Positions 24,701 through 36,885 are shown, counted from the first letter of the stretch. The stretch: 64,000 nucleotides of DNA from Chytridium lagenaria (GCA_025449115.1 JAHLKC010000144.1:1-64000); one strand, 5' to 3'. The notes: generated from the sequence alone by a model not told the origin. Numbers and translations are program-made.

Positions 24701-25334
24701 CAGGTCTTTCTTACACGATCCGCTTTGTACTGTTCGCATGCATCATCTTCCTTCTCACGGAATCATCATGTTCCTGTTTTGCGGATCCAAAGTCATGAGT
24801 ATCGCTAAAGACGCGGGTGTCATGAAAGCGAAGGGAAAGTACCTCACAATTCGAGCCCGTGTCGCCAACAAGCTTAAAGGGCAAGGATAAAGCCGCGTTG
24901 AAGGATGGAGAGACTAAAACCGAGACGCATCTCGTCACCAAGCTCTTCTGTATGCCTCCAGGTGTTGCGTCGAGGTGGATTGAATGTATGATTATCCGTC
25001 ATCCCTTGCAAGATCTCCTTCTGGTCGCCAACCATGAGCGTGGGACAGGGATCATGACGGCAAAAGTCTCTCAATGCGTTGTTTCAATATTCAGACTAGG
25101 GAGACATCAAAGGGAGTGACGGTTGTTACTGCTATTTTGCAGAGCGCTGGGAAACAAAGCTTGAAGGTTCAGGCTTCAGATGAAGAAACTTTAAGGAATT
25201 TGCTCGTTATGCCTGCGGGTGCTGCAAATGTTGGGAAAAGTGCGGGGCAGAGCAGTGCCGGCCAGAACTCTTCTGTTGGTCAACGCGAATCAGTGAAGGT
25301 GGGCACCGTCAGGACCAGTGCAATTACAGAGTAG
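21726..25334 (+). CDS. class C G-protein-coupled receptor with solute-binding-like ectodomain
   Basis: The start MKQGLSLIAQALTTALLVGS (21726) is a signal peptide. The ectodomain resembles extracellular solute-binding proteins (TKPAFLASLFEMKTSPDV; FVNLTETYQKSPYNEFP). Near 23610-23790 is a chitobiase/hexosaminidase C-terminal-like beta domain (VVLTPTTGNALIYYTIDGAE). Then comes an EGF-like cluster (CSKGCAFGTCVDDDQCQC, about 23858-23911). The 7TM region of the metabotropic-glutamate/GABA-B type runs about 23980-24780. It contains VFVIYFNHKVLRAATSMSM, PTEFTCNARHW, KGYRIYRLFQQHE, EIMLSLIYTLLNGPKPV and NESQILGYTTFTFT. A cytoplasmic tail runs to the stop at 25332. The family signals through heterotrimeric G proteins; the ligand is unknown. 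About ten short introns are present. Single-base frame breaks occur (for example near 21822 and 24475). A relic paralogue lies 0.6 kb downstream on the other strand. Confidence 0.8.
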
Positions 25335-25888
25335 ACGACGGAAAAAGCTGCCTTTATTTTATTTTTCTTTTGCTGTTTAATATACGATATAGAATTACAT
25401 TATTATCACCCTCAACCCCCACTCTCCTCCCATCCACGCAAAGCTTAACGTACATGAAACGAGGTGGTATTCTTGTTTCCTGTTTGCCAGCCCTCCTTCC
25501 TTTCATTCTCGTTCACCCGCCGCAATATAGAGCGTCTGTAATAAAATAAGCCTAAATATAAATAAAACCATTGAGTTTTCTCGACGTCACTTTTGCTGCA
25601 CGAGGGTAATGATTACAAAATGTTATGGCCTGAGATTACAACTCCCTTCTGTGGGTATCTTGCTGTGATGGATGTCTGTGCCAATTCTGGTTCTAACCGT
25701 GCTATCGAACGTCTTCCAACCGAAGAAAGGACAAAGTATTTACATACAACTAAAATGGATGAGTGCAATTATAAAAGAGAACTGGTGGTGGCGGAAATAA
25801 GTTATGATCAATATTGCAGTTCTGTGTAAAGTCCCAACAATCAGCATCACGTTGTAACCAACAAAAGGCGGTGATCATGATTAGCTAA
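25335..25888. other. AT-rich intergenic DNA
   Basis: No supported gene. A 78-codon open stretch (25593-25829) shows no family resemblance. The T-rich stretch just after 25340 is a plausible 3' end for the receptor transcript. Confidence 0.4.
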
Positions 25889-26165
25889 TTACCCGTTCTT
25901 CGAATGAGAAACAGGCTTGGGGCCGCTGAGGAAGGTGTACATGAGACTAAGAAGGATCTTGATGGAGACGATGACGCCACTCTGCAAAGGAAACTCGTTG
26001 TGGTGTAAATCGCCATACTTTGTCCAGTGTGTTGTTGAAGAGCCGGTATATATTCGATGTCATGATCATTGTTAAGGACGAAGGGAGCCTGATGAAGAGC
26101 AGAACGGTCGCGAGGACCCGCATCAGCAGGCTAGCGTGCGGGCAGAGTAATGGGAATAACACCTT
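25889..26165 (-). pseudogene. relic of a second class C GPCR
   Basis: The minus strand encodes SGVIVSIKILLSLMYTFLSG followed by PKPV (about 25995-25905). This aligns with the intact receptor's SGAIVAIEIMLSLIYTLLNG-PKPV transmembrane segment. Upstream, TSNIYRLFNNTL (about 26080-26045) matches the class C motif (K/T)xRIYRLFxx that precedes it in the receptor. The two segments are in different frames. A stop comes right after PKPVSHSKNG, and no upstream or downstream domain is found. I infer a truncated, inverted copy of the neighbouring gene. Confidence 0.5.
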
Positions 26166-27107
26166 CGATATGTTTTAATTTTTTATGGTTTTCACGACAC
26201 GCCTCTTTGTGGAATTTCTGATCAGCAAATAAAAAAGACTTGTTTTGGCACGCTGTACATATCGGATATTGTCTATCTGCGGCATGAGTAGGTATGACGC
26301 TCTGTCTTATCCATATTTTTAGTACTCAACAGATAAAAATCGGGAATAAGGGCAAATCGGGCACTTCTAGTTGTTTGTTTTTTCAAGAGTCTAGTTTAGT
26401 GGACTTTGTGTGTGAATTATTTAATTACCGAGTATCTTGTTCCAAACTACAACAAGTATAAACTTTCCTTTTACCTTAACCTTTTTATATACTACCGAGG
26501 CAAAGGTAAGCTTTTCTTACTCATTACCGCGTATCTTGTATATACATGTAAATATCGCTAAGTTACTTTTACATGGTAATAATGATGTTTATGTGCAATA
26601 GGTATGCTCTTATGCCAATGTAAATGCTATCTGCAATAAATATGTGGGTTATTTTTACTTATTAGCGCCGAGTGCTTTATTAATGCATGCTGCTTCATTG
26701 CATGCTGTGATTTGATTGGGTGGATTAGATATCGGAAATTAAATACATAAAAGGGCTTTGCTTGGTATGACATCAAGCGCATTGAATGATTGGCTGATCA
26801 TAACCAAGCAATGCCACTTGCCCATATATGGATAAAGATAAGAAATCAAACTTGTCAGAAAAGACATTTCACATTAGTAATTTGCACGTGTGTTTATTTA
26901 TTTATTTTTAATAAATAATTCATGGATGGAATAATAATGGAATGGAACACTTCACACTGAACACTACCGATCCAGTAATGCTTGAATAATTTCATTAATT
27001 ATAAAGCCTGGGATTCCCTCTCCTATCCCTCACTTATTCCCCACTCACCTCCTTATTCTACTTTAAATCAACCTCATATCCGCTAACCTCAGTCATTGAC
27101 GTTCAAA
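26166..27107. other. AT-rich intergenic region, no gene
   Basis: An AT-rich stretch with loosely repeated words (for example taccgcgtatcttgt / taccgagtatcttgt near 26427 and 26526). It leads into the promoter of the first S1/P1 nuclease. No coding signal. Confidence 0.4.
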
Positions 27108-29011
27108 ATGACACTAACTTCATCCTCATCCTCATCCTCATCATCATCCTTCACCGGGATGTTGACAATGATCCCCTTCCTCATCCTGATATCATCGTCT
27201 GTCGTGTCCGCTTGGGGGTCATTCGGTCACAGCGTCACTGGTGAAATGGCTCAAAAGGTATACATTCATTCATTCCATCCATTCCTCATTAACTGTTTTT
27301 ATTTTAGCTGCTGAGTGATAACGGAAGAGCTTTGGTTGCGAAACTCGTTACCAAAGACTATGTAAAGGCTACGGTTATCGGCACTTTGACTGGAAGTGGT
27401 GAGTGTTGATAGTCTGTTTGGGTTTGATTTACTTTTCTGTGCATGCAAGAGTATTATCGAGCAACTCTTGCAGGCTCAATAGCCACCACTGCTCGCTTCT
27501 ACATTCATTCCAATATTCCATTCCACATCAATGAGTAATCAATCACTAACACCATGACCCTTTTTTATTAGCATCAAGCTGGGCTGACACATGGTATGTT
27601 CCATTACTCCCATACATCCTCCTTTATGATTTATCACATCTGTTCTAATCATCTGCATTCCAGGAAATCCTCACACCCTGTCTCTGCTCCATGGCATTAC
27701 GTCGACATGATGGCCAATTCACCCGCAGCATGCGGATACGTTGGTGAGCTCCCATCATCTCTTTCTCATATTAGAATACATGGCCAACTCGTTTAATTCT
27801 AAATTTACAGCCAGCGATTGTGCTGATCGCAACTGGTAAGTCCTTCTCTCTCCTAACTTCTCTTTTCTCTTCCTCTCACAATAAATCTCACCATCTCCAT
27901 AAATAAAGCATCGTCTCCGCCATCACCGATCAAACCCAAATCCTCCTCTCCAACAAGTGCGCCGTCACCCCAACCTCCTCCCAAGCCCTCCTCTACCTCT
28001 CCCACTTCCTCGGCGACATCACCCAACCCCTTCACACATGCAACCGTCAAGTAGGCGGCAACGAAGCCCTCCTCGTCTACGCATCCAAACCATCCAACTT
28101 TCATGCGAGTAAGTCCCAACACCACCACCATTCCCATCATCTCATCTTCCCCCATCACAGTTCACGATACCCAGATCCCCGTTCAACGCTCTAAAGAAGT
28201 TCAAGCCTCCAATCCCGCCTCTTACGCCAACTACCTCATCTCCACCTACGCCTCCACCTCCCATCTCTACAACACCTCCACATTCATCGACATCTCTACC
28301 GTCGATTCTAACAACATTTACCTATCTGCTATTGTAAGCTCCCCCCTTTCTTAAACCTCCCACCCACCCTAACGCCCCTTGTCAGGCTCAATCTGTCGAC
28401 AGCAATAACCTGGATTGCAGTAAATCCGGTTTCTGGACGCTATACGATCAAAACCCTTCCCAGGATTTTAGCACAAGTTATTATGAAGCTGTCAAGATCC
28501 CACTTGAGGAGCAGCTCGCAAAAGGAGGGTTTAGGGTACTTAAATATTCTTTTACTTATCCCCCCATGCGTTTTCTGTTTATTGACTTTTATTTCCTTTC
28601 TTTACATTCATCCCCATGCGTTTTCCGCTTTACCTTATTTTCTTTTCTTCATTCATTTTTTTATTTATTTATCCCCATGCAGTTCCCGAATATTAACTTG
28701 TTTTCGTATATTAACTCACTTCTTTCAACCTTCCGCGTAGATGGCTTCCTGGATCAACGCGATCGCTGATGCCTGCAACGTCAATGGAATGCCAGTACCA
28801 CCTCCTTTGCCACCGTCGCCTCCCGTATCTTCCCCCTCCCCTCCCCTCCCCCTCCTCATGCCTCCACTCTGTCTGCGTCAAAGGCGCCGCTCTCAACGCC
28901 TGCAACCCTTGTGCGGCAACCATCATCACCAATGACCCATATTGCGGAACGAACACGTGGGATATGACGTGTGTGGAGGCGGTGAAACAGCTGTGTGGGA
29001 TGACGTGTTGA
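27108..29011 (+). CDS. secreted S1/P1-type zinc nuclease with Cys-rich C-terminal module (copy 1)
   Basis: The start MTLTSSSS..., with a hydrophobic core MIPFLILISSSVVS, is a signal peptide. Mature protein would begin at Trp of AWGSFGHSVTGEMAQ; in S1/P1 nucleases the mature N-terminal Trp and the next His bind zinc. Later family blocks: SSWADTW, APWHYVDMMANSPAACGYV, CAVTPTSSQALLYLSHFLGD with ITQPLHTCNRQVGGNEA (zinc-ligand His/Asp), and VHDTQIPVQRS. The C-terminus adds about 45 residues with paired cysteines (CNPCAATIITNDPYCG...WDMTCVEAVKQLCGMTC) that classical S1/P1 lacks. These enzymes cleave single-stranded DNA/RNA and 3'-nucleotides outside the cell or in the vacuole. About eight short introns are present, and the frame needs care near 28830. 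It converges with a paralogue downstream. Confidence 0.83.
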
Positions 29012-29456
29012 AGTGTTTTTGGTTTTTGGTTTTTTGTTATTTTGTGGAGGGGTGAGCGCGGGGGTTTTTTTTTGATGGTTGTCGCGCATAATGTTGTAGA
29101 AAGGGTACCCACCATATGACGTTGATGGGATGTGGGGGTTTGTTGTAGGGTAATTTTTTGAACCTCATGAAGTTTTGGTATAGAATAAACGTTTGGATGC
29201 TTATTCCTCCCATGCATTCCACTCTTTTACGTTTATATCCCCTCCTCCTTTATCCGCCCAAAATAAGATACTGTTTCTCGTTACTCTTTGGGAAGAGTAG
29301 AATGACGCATAAAAATCTATTAGGGAGTTGCCGTCGTTTTTTTCAACTCTACCCCTGCTTTTATTCACGACACACACAAGGAAACAGATCACCGCGAAAA
29401 GCCGTGACGTAAGACCACCCACCATTCAAATTCATCAATCTATGAGATCCCATTTT
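29012..29456. other. convergent 3' flanks of the two nuclease genes
   Basis: A T-rich 445-bp spacer between the tails of the two nuclease genes. No gene recognised. Confidence 0.5.
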
Positions 29457-30966
29457 TCAGCATTTCACATCCTCACAACTCTCCCCCACATTCCTCACAC
29501 AAGTCGGATCCCACGCCACATCCCCACAATACGCATCCCGTCTAATCACCGTCCCCGCACACTTGGAACACCCCATCGACAACGGTCCCCAATCGTACAC
29601 ACATCATGGTAACACTTCTCCACCTCTGCACAAGTCTTTGCAACCACGTCAATCCATTTCGCAATCTACATTGACATTCGTCAGTAAAAAGAGGACATGA
29701 ATTTGTATACCCTAAACCCCGCTTTTGCCATTTGAATTTCAATCGGAATCTTTACCTAGATACAAAAACGTTAAACGATACGTGAAGGTAACTCCACAGG
29801 AGGGAGTTTTTGGAAAAGGGTTGGAATAACGTTGCAACATAAAAAACAACTCACAAACTCATAATAAGTGGTGTTGAATTCAACACTCCCGTCACGCTAT
29901 CATAATACCTCCAAAACCCCGTCTCACTACAATCCAATTGATTCGCGTCATCAGACATCAACTATCAATCAAACGTTAATAAAAAAAAAGGATATGCATA
30001 GTTACTACATACAACAGGTGCACGTAACATATCATTTTCGTCCATCGTCACAAGATCCACGATCGCCGTAAAAGCTTCACGTTGCGATGCGTACCGGGAG
30101 ATCAGGAAATCGGCGTACGCGACAGGACTCGACGCGTTGACTTCAAGAGAGCGTTGAACGGGGATCTGGGTGTCATGGACTAATTCATCAGCTTTCATCC
30201 AACGAAAAAGACACTCACTCGCATGAAAATTCGTCGTTACCCCGTTATAAGTCAAAGCGGCATCATTCCCACCTACGATAACGTTAATCCCAACAAAACA
30301 CCAAAATAAACCTCTTGCCCGCGCACAATTATGTAAGGGTTGAGTGATATCCCCCAAAAAGTGCGTCAAGAACTGTATTGCCTGGGTGGCGTTCACCCCG
30401 GCCTTGCATTTCGTGTCAACAAGGTAACGTGTTTGATCAGTGATGGCGGAAACAACGCTAGCAGAGTTTTGGTTAGAATTCAATGGAGTTGTGGGCGGGG
30501 GATTTTATACCAACTGCGATCTGCACAGTCACTGGCTTTATATCCGCAACTCTCGGGAGCTGGGGCGTTGATGTTGATGTAATGCCATGAAGCTGTTTCG
30601 GGAGCAGAGGAACGCCTGTACATGCTGTTTTAGCGCTACGGATGACAAAGAAGGGGATGCCATGAACCATACCAAGCGTCAGCCCAACTTGCCGCTGCAG
30701 AAAGAAACAAACCAAATTAACCACATAGTTTCCAAAAGAGAACTCAACTGCTTCCTCCCAACGTCTTGTTGAAAACAGGATCAAGAAGTCGTTCGACCAG
30801 TTCTAAACCTTGTGGGGAAAGAAGCTTGGAGGCGTTGGTATGCAATGGGATAGGGATGCGTTACCTTTTGCGCCATATGGCCTGTCACGGAATGCCCAAA
30901 CCTTCCCCATGCGTCGACTCCCTGCGTCAACACCACTGCGAGAAGAACGAGCATCGATAATGCCAT
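29457..30966 (-). CDS. secreted S1/P1-type zinc nuclease with Cys-rich C-terminal module (copy 2)
   Basis: A paralogue of the gene at 27108-29011 on the opposite strand, with tails facing. It begins MALSMLVLLAVVLTQGVDAW at 30966 (signal peptide; an in-frame upstream ATG at 31026 also exists), then GRFGHSVTGHMAQK with the zinc-binding Trp and His. Further blocks: ASWHYINI (near 30580), CKAGVNATQAIQFLTHFLGD, ITQPLHNCAR, TTNFHASE, VHDTQIPVQRSLEVNASSP. The last exon, in a shifted frame, encodes CSKCAGTVIRRDAYCGDVAW followed by DPTCVRNVGESCEDVKC. This is the same C-terminal module as in copy 1, with stop at 29457-29459. Introns are short. Several frames must be joined by splicing, and at least one indel near 29580 is likely. 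Confidence 0.78.
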
Positions 30967-31444
30967 GATGATGAGGTGCGATGTTGGAATGTAAAAAAAG
31001 AGGTGCTGGTGATGGGGGTTCATCAACCCCTTTTTATCGTGAAAGTGTCAAACACCATGCTGTGCTGTGTACGGCTGTTGAGGTGTAACGACATGGTGGG
31101 TCCTTATCAACTGTTTATGGGCAATTCAAAGGATAAACGCTCACCCGAACTTCGTGTCATCATCCGTGAAAAATAAACAATTTAAATTTCGACCGCGTAA
31201 AACAGAATAAGAGGCATTTTATTTATTTATTTATTACTCCTTTCGCAGCCCACTGAACAATGAAAAACATGAAAAGAAAAAACAGAAGGAAAAAACTTAA
31301 GAAAAAAAAAGTGTACGCGTTACAAAATAACCCATTTCAACGTAAACAACAAACCACCCAGATTAGTGAAAAGAAAAAAAGTGGTCAACCAGCAGATGGA
31401 TCCCAAAAAACGGTCAAAGTGTGGAGATATTCAAAAAACGACTT

Positions 31445-34066
31445 TCACTCCTCCTCCTCCTCCTCCTCGGCTGTTTTAAACCACTCTACAAGAGGCAAGC
31501 ACTTCTTTTTAACACCTTCACTCACACCCCCACCCTCACACCACCTCAAAAACACATCTTCCTCCACAAGATCGGCATCATAAAGGTTCTTGAAAACAAG
31601 CGCAGCCTTTTTCATCAACCCAGCAGTACGTTGCATAGCTTTATCCCAAGCTTTCAAAAAAGCTGTTTGGTCCGCAGTGGTTCGGATATACTTTTAAAAA
31701 CAAGGTCAGACATACTGAAACGCGAGATGGGAAGAAAAAAAAAAAAAGAATCTTTGAAGAGAGACCCGAAAAAACATAATAAAACAAAGAATCCTCACCT
31801 GTCTCAAAAATGCCTTCCTTTCCATCAACTTCCCCGCCGTGTACTCCTCATCAAAAAGCGCATGAATAAGCACGCTAAACACCTGTGCCTTGGTCAAGTC
31901 ATGTTTGAACTCGACTCTGGTCACTTCCTTGGTTTCTTCCGTCATCGAACGTCCACCTGCTGGGGCCGCAGCGAAATACTTTGAAAGCTCGGCAATAAGG
32001 TTTTCCTCCACCTTTGTGTAGCGAATAGGAATATGAGGAGTGGTTGGGAGGGACGGGGCTGACAGGGTTGGCGTGGGAAGGGCAGAGGGGATGGGGGAGA
32101 CAGACGGGGACTGGAAAGGGTCGCGAAGGGAGAGGTCGGCCATGTTGGGACTAATGTGGAGGAAATCGGTTATTTATTAGTTATCGCCCACTTTAGAAAA
32201 GCACAGCATTATAGAATTGTGGAGAAAAGACCATACCTAATATCACGGACAGGAACCTCAACAATGCGGCTATTCTTCTTGCCATACTGGAAAAAAAAAC
32301 AAAACATTAATTAAATATTCAAACATAGAAAAAATTGCACCCATCAGACGGAAACCTCGCAAATCCAAGAAAAAAGTATAATACCTTATCACCCTCCATT
32401 AAATCCTTCAACGAGATATTGTCATTCTTCTTCCCATTCTTCTTCCCCCCTACCATCACCACGTTCGCCGGCACGCTGTTCAGCACATGATGTTCAACCT
32501 TCGCAACGGTAGGCTGCACTGGAGCCCCCTCCCAAGCCTCCCCACCATTCTCAGCTCCAGTCACAGAAACAAGTGGTGCAGGTCTCGTCCTCAACTCATC
32601 AGGGTTATGAGCAAAATTACAACGCGGTCCATATTGACAGAAATTTTCCTTGATGAATCGCTCGCAGAGACGCGTCTTGTAAAGGGGGTTTTCGGGGCCA
32701 TCGCCTTTTTGCTCGTGTTCTCCGCCGAAGCTGGCGCGATCGCGGAGTTCCGTCTGTATGGGAGATTAGAATAGAATTATGGTAGACCAAAAAAAACAAC
32801 AAAATGGACATGAATAAGGGAAGAAAACTAATTGAAAAGACAAATAGGGACTCACAGTTCCATGAGCAAACGTACACCTTCCTCCATAAGGGCAAGTCCC
32901 TTCCGTCTCATACCTCTCACAAAGCCTCGTCTTATAAAGCGGATTATCCGCCTGCGACGTCTCATCCTTCCCCTCAACTTCAGGTGCAGGATAAGCACCT
33001 TCACCCGCCCCCGACCTCCAACTCTTTGATCCATTCGGCGCAAACACCAATCGCTTCTGATCTTTATCACCCAAAGAAAGAGGTCCCCTGACTACATTCC
33101 CATCTTCCCCAATGGACATAGACATGGGTTTGCCAGGTTGGGTCAACACTCCCCTTGCTGTGTTTGATAAAGCCGTGCTTCCTGGAATCCCACGCCCTTC
33201 ACGGCGTCCACGGCCGGAATCTTCTCCGTCTTCAACATGACGACCCCTACCACCCTGTCGCCTTCGGTCGTGCGTAGACCCAGGGGCACGATTTCGTTCC
33301 GTATTTCCTTGTGGAAGGGCTTCTCCGCCGTGTTTCCACCTTGAATATAACGGTTGGAGGAGGGCATGGGAGACGGGACGCGAGTTTTAAGGAGATCAAT
33401 GTAGTTATTGGCTTGACGGAGGGCGTCTTGCATGTTCTTGTACATGGCCTTCTCGGTTGCCTGTAAAAGATTGGTAATCGTGAAAGGGCAAAGTCTTTAC
33501 CTGAGCTAGTGGAAGCCATGCCATGTTAAGGCCTGCTAGACCACTGGGAATGATGCGTTCCTTGGACGCGATGGAGGCCACGAAATAGGCTACATGTTTT
33601 GGGGTTGTGCCAGATAAGTACTGGAAAAACGCGGTTAGATGCCTAATTTTTGAATGAAAACGTTACTTTGATTTCAATACGAAAAGATGAATCAGTGATG
33701 TTTGATGCTCTTGGCGGAAAGTCCAGTGATGTCAACGGTTTCTCGGATAGCGCACCTAAGAGATGTCTGTAAATATCGTACTGACCAAGAAAGAAATGAA
33801 GAGACTCACTTGACTTCGTCTTCGTTACCAATGACCTTCCCCTTCGGAGGAGCCCAGTGCCGTTTATTGGAATAAGAGTCGTTTAACAATAGAAATTCGG
33901 TGGATCGCTGAATCGAAAGAGTTAGGTTTAAAGAGAAAGATATTTTATAATAGCTCACCTGGATCCGATACAGAATAATGCCTGAGACAAAGAGATGTTA
34001 AGACCATTTACAAAACACAAACTGAAACCCCTTCCTTCACTCACCAGCATATCTACCACCCTCCAT
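31445..34066 (-). CDS. Nudix - tandem CCCH zinc finger - W2 (eIF5C) fusion protein
   Basis: Splice-consistent start MEGGRYAGIILYRIQ (34066; introns GTGAGT...TCTCAG and GTGAGC...ATTCAG). An Ap4A-hydrolase-like Nudix domain follows: WAPPKGKVIGNEDEVK then CAIRETVDITGL, and AYFVASIASKERI. A Ser/Pro linker precedes two CCCH fingers, YKTRLCERYETEGTCPYGGR (about 32930) and YKTRLCERFIKENFCQYGPR (about 32650), each followed by C.F/NFAH. A low-complexity linker leads to a C-terminal W2 domain as in eIF5 and eIF2B-epsilon (TADQTAFLKAWDKAMQRTAG; EEDVFLRWCEGGG) with a terminal acidic Glu run. Parts suggest RNA binding and contact with translation factors; the combined function is unknown. The Nudix box has Asp-Ile where two Glu are usual, so catalysis may be lost. 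A single-base shift lies near 33690. Confidence 0.8.
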
Positions 34067-36885
34067 TCAAAATCCTCTCCGGGAGTTACTTATTAATTAA
34101 GTTGACAAAAAAACGACGGACGGAACAGGTCTCTAAGCGAGTCTATTGCAGAAAAGAATAGTTAATTAAGTGTGAAAGACAAAAGGGTGGAGGGTAGGCA
34201 AAGGTGGTCAAGTTTCTGCATTAACTTTTCGATCGTTTTCCATTCCATGCAAATGCCTTTCAAATCCCATGCGTCCAAGGTCCATAAGCCTTTAGGCCCC
34301 TCTCGATGACTTTGCGTCAGCTCAGACCAATCCACAGAGTTTGATGGACACAGGAGGCTAGGCATGCAAAGTGGGGGATACAAAAGAAACAACCATACGA
34401 ACCGGTTTTCAACCAGTAGAGACGGGAGTGGTCAAGAAACGTTGACGAGTGGAGACACAATATCAACACCGATGAAGAATTGTAATGGGGTGTGTTGATG
34501 GATAGAAAGACGCCCTTTGCCTCAACTCTAACGTACCTTTTTCTCGAATGTGGAGCAGTTTTCGATGGGATTTTTTTTTGGACAAAACTGAAACCTTGTC
34601 CCTCTGACTCAAAGTGTACTCAGTGTTGAGGAAGGAGGTGACGACTATTGAATCGAGATGGCGGATTTGTGGACGTGTAGGCGTATAGAGAAGGTAATCT
34701 TCTGTATGGGAGGCGTTGCATAGGTCCGGCATAGATCTCGCACGTAGTTACTCGTTCATTCTCTTTCAAATGAGGGTGGAACAAGGTGTCAAGTTTTCTC
34801 TCATCCATGGATCCGAGTCCTGACCTGCTCCATATCGCTTACGAGTCTAATCCCGTCTTAGATGAAATGCTGGAGGTGTGCGTACTTATATCGCTTTATT
34901 CTTTCCAGTCTGTTTCGCGTAGACTTTTAATTCAAATCGACTTTGAGGTTAAATCAGTGAATTATGGGCAAAGGCTTTTGTCGTTCGATTTAAAAACTGT
35001 CCGTAGCTTATGAACCCTAATTATCGTAACAAATAATAAAGGTAAAACACTTTCAAGATAGGCGTCGTCTGTAATGCGTAAAAGCATAAAGGTCTTCGGA
35101 ACAGAAATTGGCTAAAATACTGCGCGTTCAGATATCGATATACCACCTTGTTATAACAAAAAACCTCATAAAACAAGTAAAAAATGCCTCTAATCCGTAT
35201 AGTCTCTATTGCCATTCTCATCGAACACTCCCGGTACGTCATTGCTTGCGGATGACGCTATAAGTATGGCAAAATGCTGCTTAAAAGGGTTCATCCAAGA
35301 GAAGTTAGGACGTTCAATTGCACGGTATAGGACATCAAGATCCTAAATTTCCTAGGATATAGAACCAGAGACGCTGTAATTTGGTGATCGGCATTAAAAG
35401 TCGGTCCAGAACTTGGTATGCCTGAGATGAAATGGTTTCTTGGCTTACATGGTTGTTCCAGCTATGGGGTCGGATAACATACCTGTGCTCCTATCTGGGC
35501 GTCTGCCGAGACGACAATGACCTAATGCATCAGCACCTGCTGTCTCTTTACAGAGATTAAAGTTCCTGGACGTCCCATCCTTACACATGGATCAAGACCA
35601 GCCCAGCAGGATGATGAGAATGCTGTATTATGGATGAAGTGCCCTCATACCGTGAGAAAAGCAGATCGATACGAAGTTGATATCGACATGGTTGACCAGA
35701 ACCAAAGCAAAGCAGTCATTACAAGTCATTCACGACCACCTGTCAACGTCTTTCTTGCTTTGGCGTCTGTTGTGTCAACGACAAGGGCCTTGGCGTTGCA
35801 GCAAAGCAGCGCAAGGGGCAAAATGCCATCGTCCGTTGTTATCGGACGTGGTGTCTTTCTCTGCTTGACGACTGGATGGCAGATCTGAATAAGAGGCGAA
35901 ACGTAAATACGTTACAGCAAAACAAAGTATAGCAGCTCTTTGTCTTGACCTGGGAGGGATTTATGTACTTAATGTAGAAGTAATTAATGTTGATGGTCCT
36001 CTACGATAACATCGTTTGAGAATGCATTTATTCGCCTCGAGCTCACATAAATTCGACTGCCTTCATTCTGTGGGTGTTCATTTCTACGAACGTGAAATAC
36101 GCGCTCTTGTTGTCTCCTTTTTGCACGCGTATTGTTACGCGTCTTGCTTTGGGTCAGCCACCATTTTTCTCAAGGGTATCTCTTTATTACGCAGATCCCA
36201 TCTTTTTTTCTTCCACACAAAAAAATTATTTTGGAGAGCAAAGCAAAGAAGCTCCCGTTTTTGAGGGTGTCTTGCATGAAGGTGGAAGAAGCTCCCTCAT
36301 CCAAGCGCGTTTCTGGATCACCAGCTCCCCCTGGATCCTTGCCGGTAAGAGCAGTACCTTCCCTTTCCCTTCCTTCGCCCTGATCAAAGCCCGTTCCATG
36401 GGATGACTCAGGCATTGCTTGTACCTTTGCTTGTCCCTTCACGCCGTCGCCATCCTCGCCATCACCTCCTCTTGCATGCAGACGTTTTTACTCCTTATCA
36501 TTACGATGCAGGATCTCTTTGATCTCTTTTGAACGGAATGAATCCGCAAGACATCTTTTCTTATTCTTTCTTGTCCCGCAGCCCATAACCTGCACAAATC
36601 ACCCAAATCACCATCCTCCCTCTCCTCAACTCCTCCTCGTAGATCAGTTTTCATCACATAGTTTCTAAACGCGATGCTGTCTTGTCTTGCTCTCCTATTC
36701 CACTGATCCCTTCATTCTCTCTGCCCCTTTGATCCATTCTTCCCATTATTTTTGCATCGTGTAACTGCTTACTGTCTGGCATTTCGGACAGCTTCCAAGC
36801 GAGCAGGGGGACCCCATGCTTTTCCCGTTTTTCTTCCTCAACGTCCTCTACCAAGCATGCAATGCCATTTTGACTGCGGATTTGC
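34067..36885. other. 2.8-kb region without a recognised gene
   Basis: Open stretches exist on both strands (for example 35634-35888 plus, 36439-36657 minus) but none shows a domain, consistent splicing or convincing composition. No terminal inverted repeats, tRNA or tandem arrays were seen. A decayed mobile element or a long non-coding transcript leading to the hairpin cluster is possible. I see no direct evidence for either. Confidence 0.35.

Noticed and set aside
35634..35888. Possible transposase remnant
   Set aside because: Some words looked integrase-like in another frame, but there is no catalytic motif, terminal repeat or target duplication.
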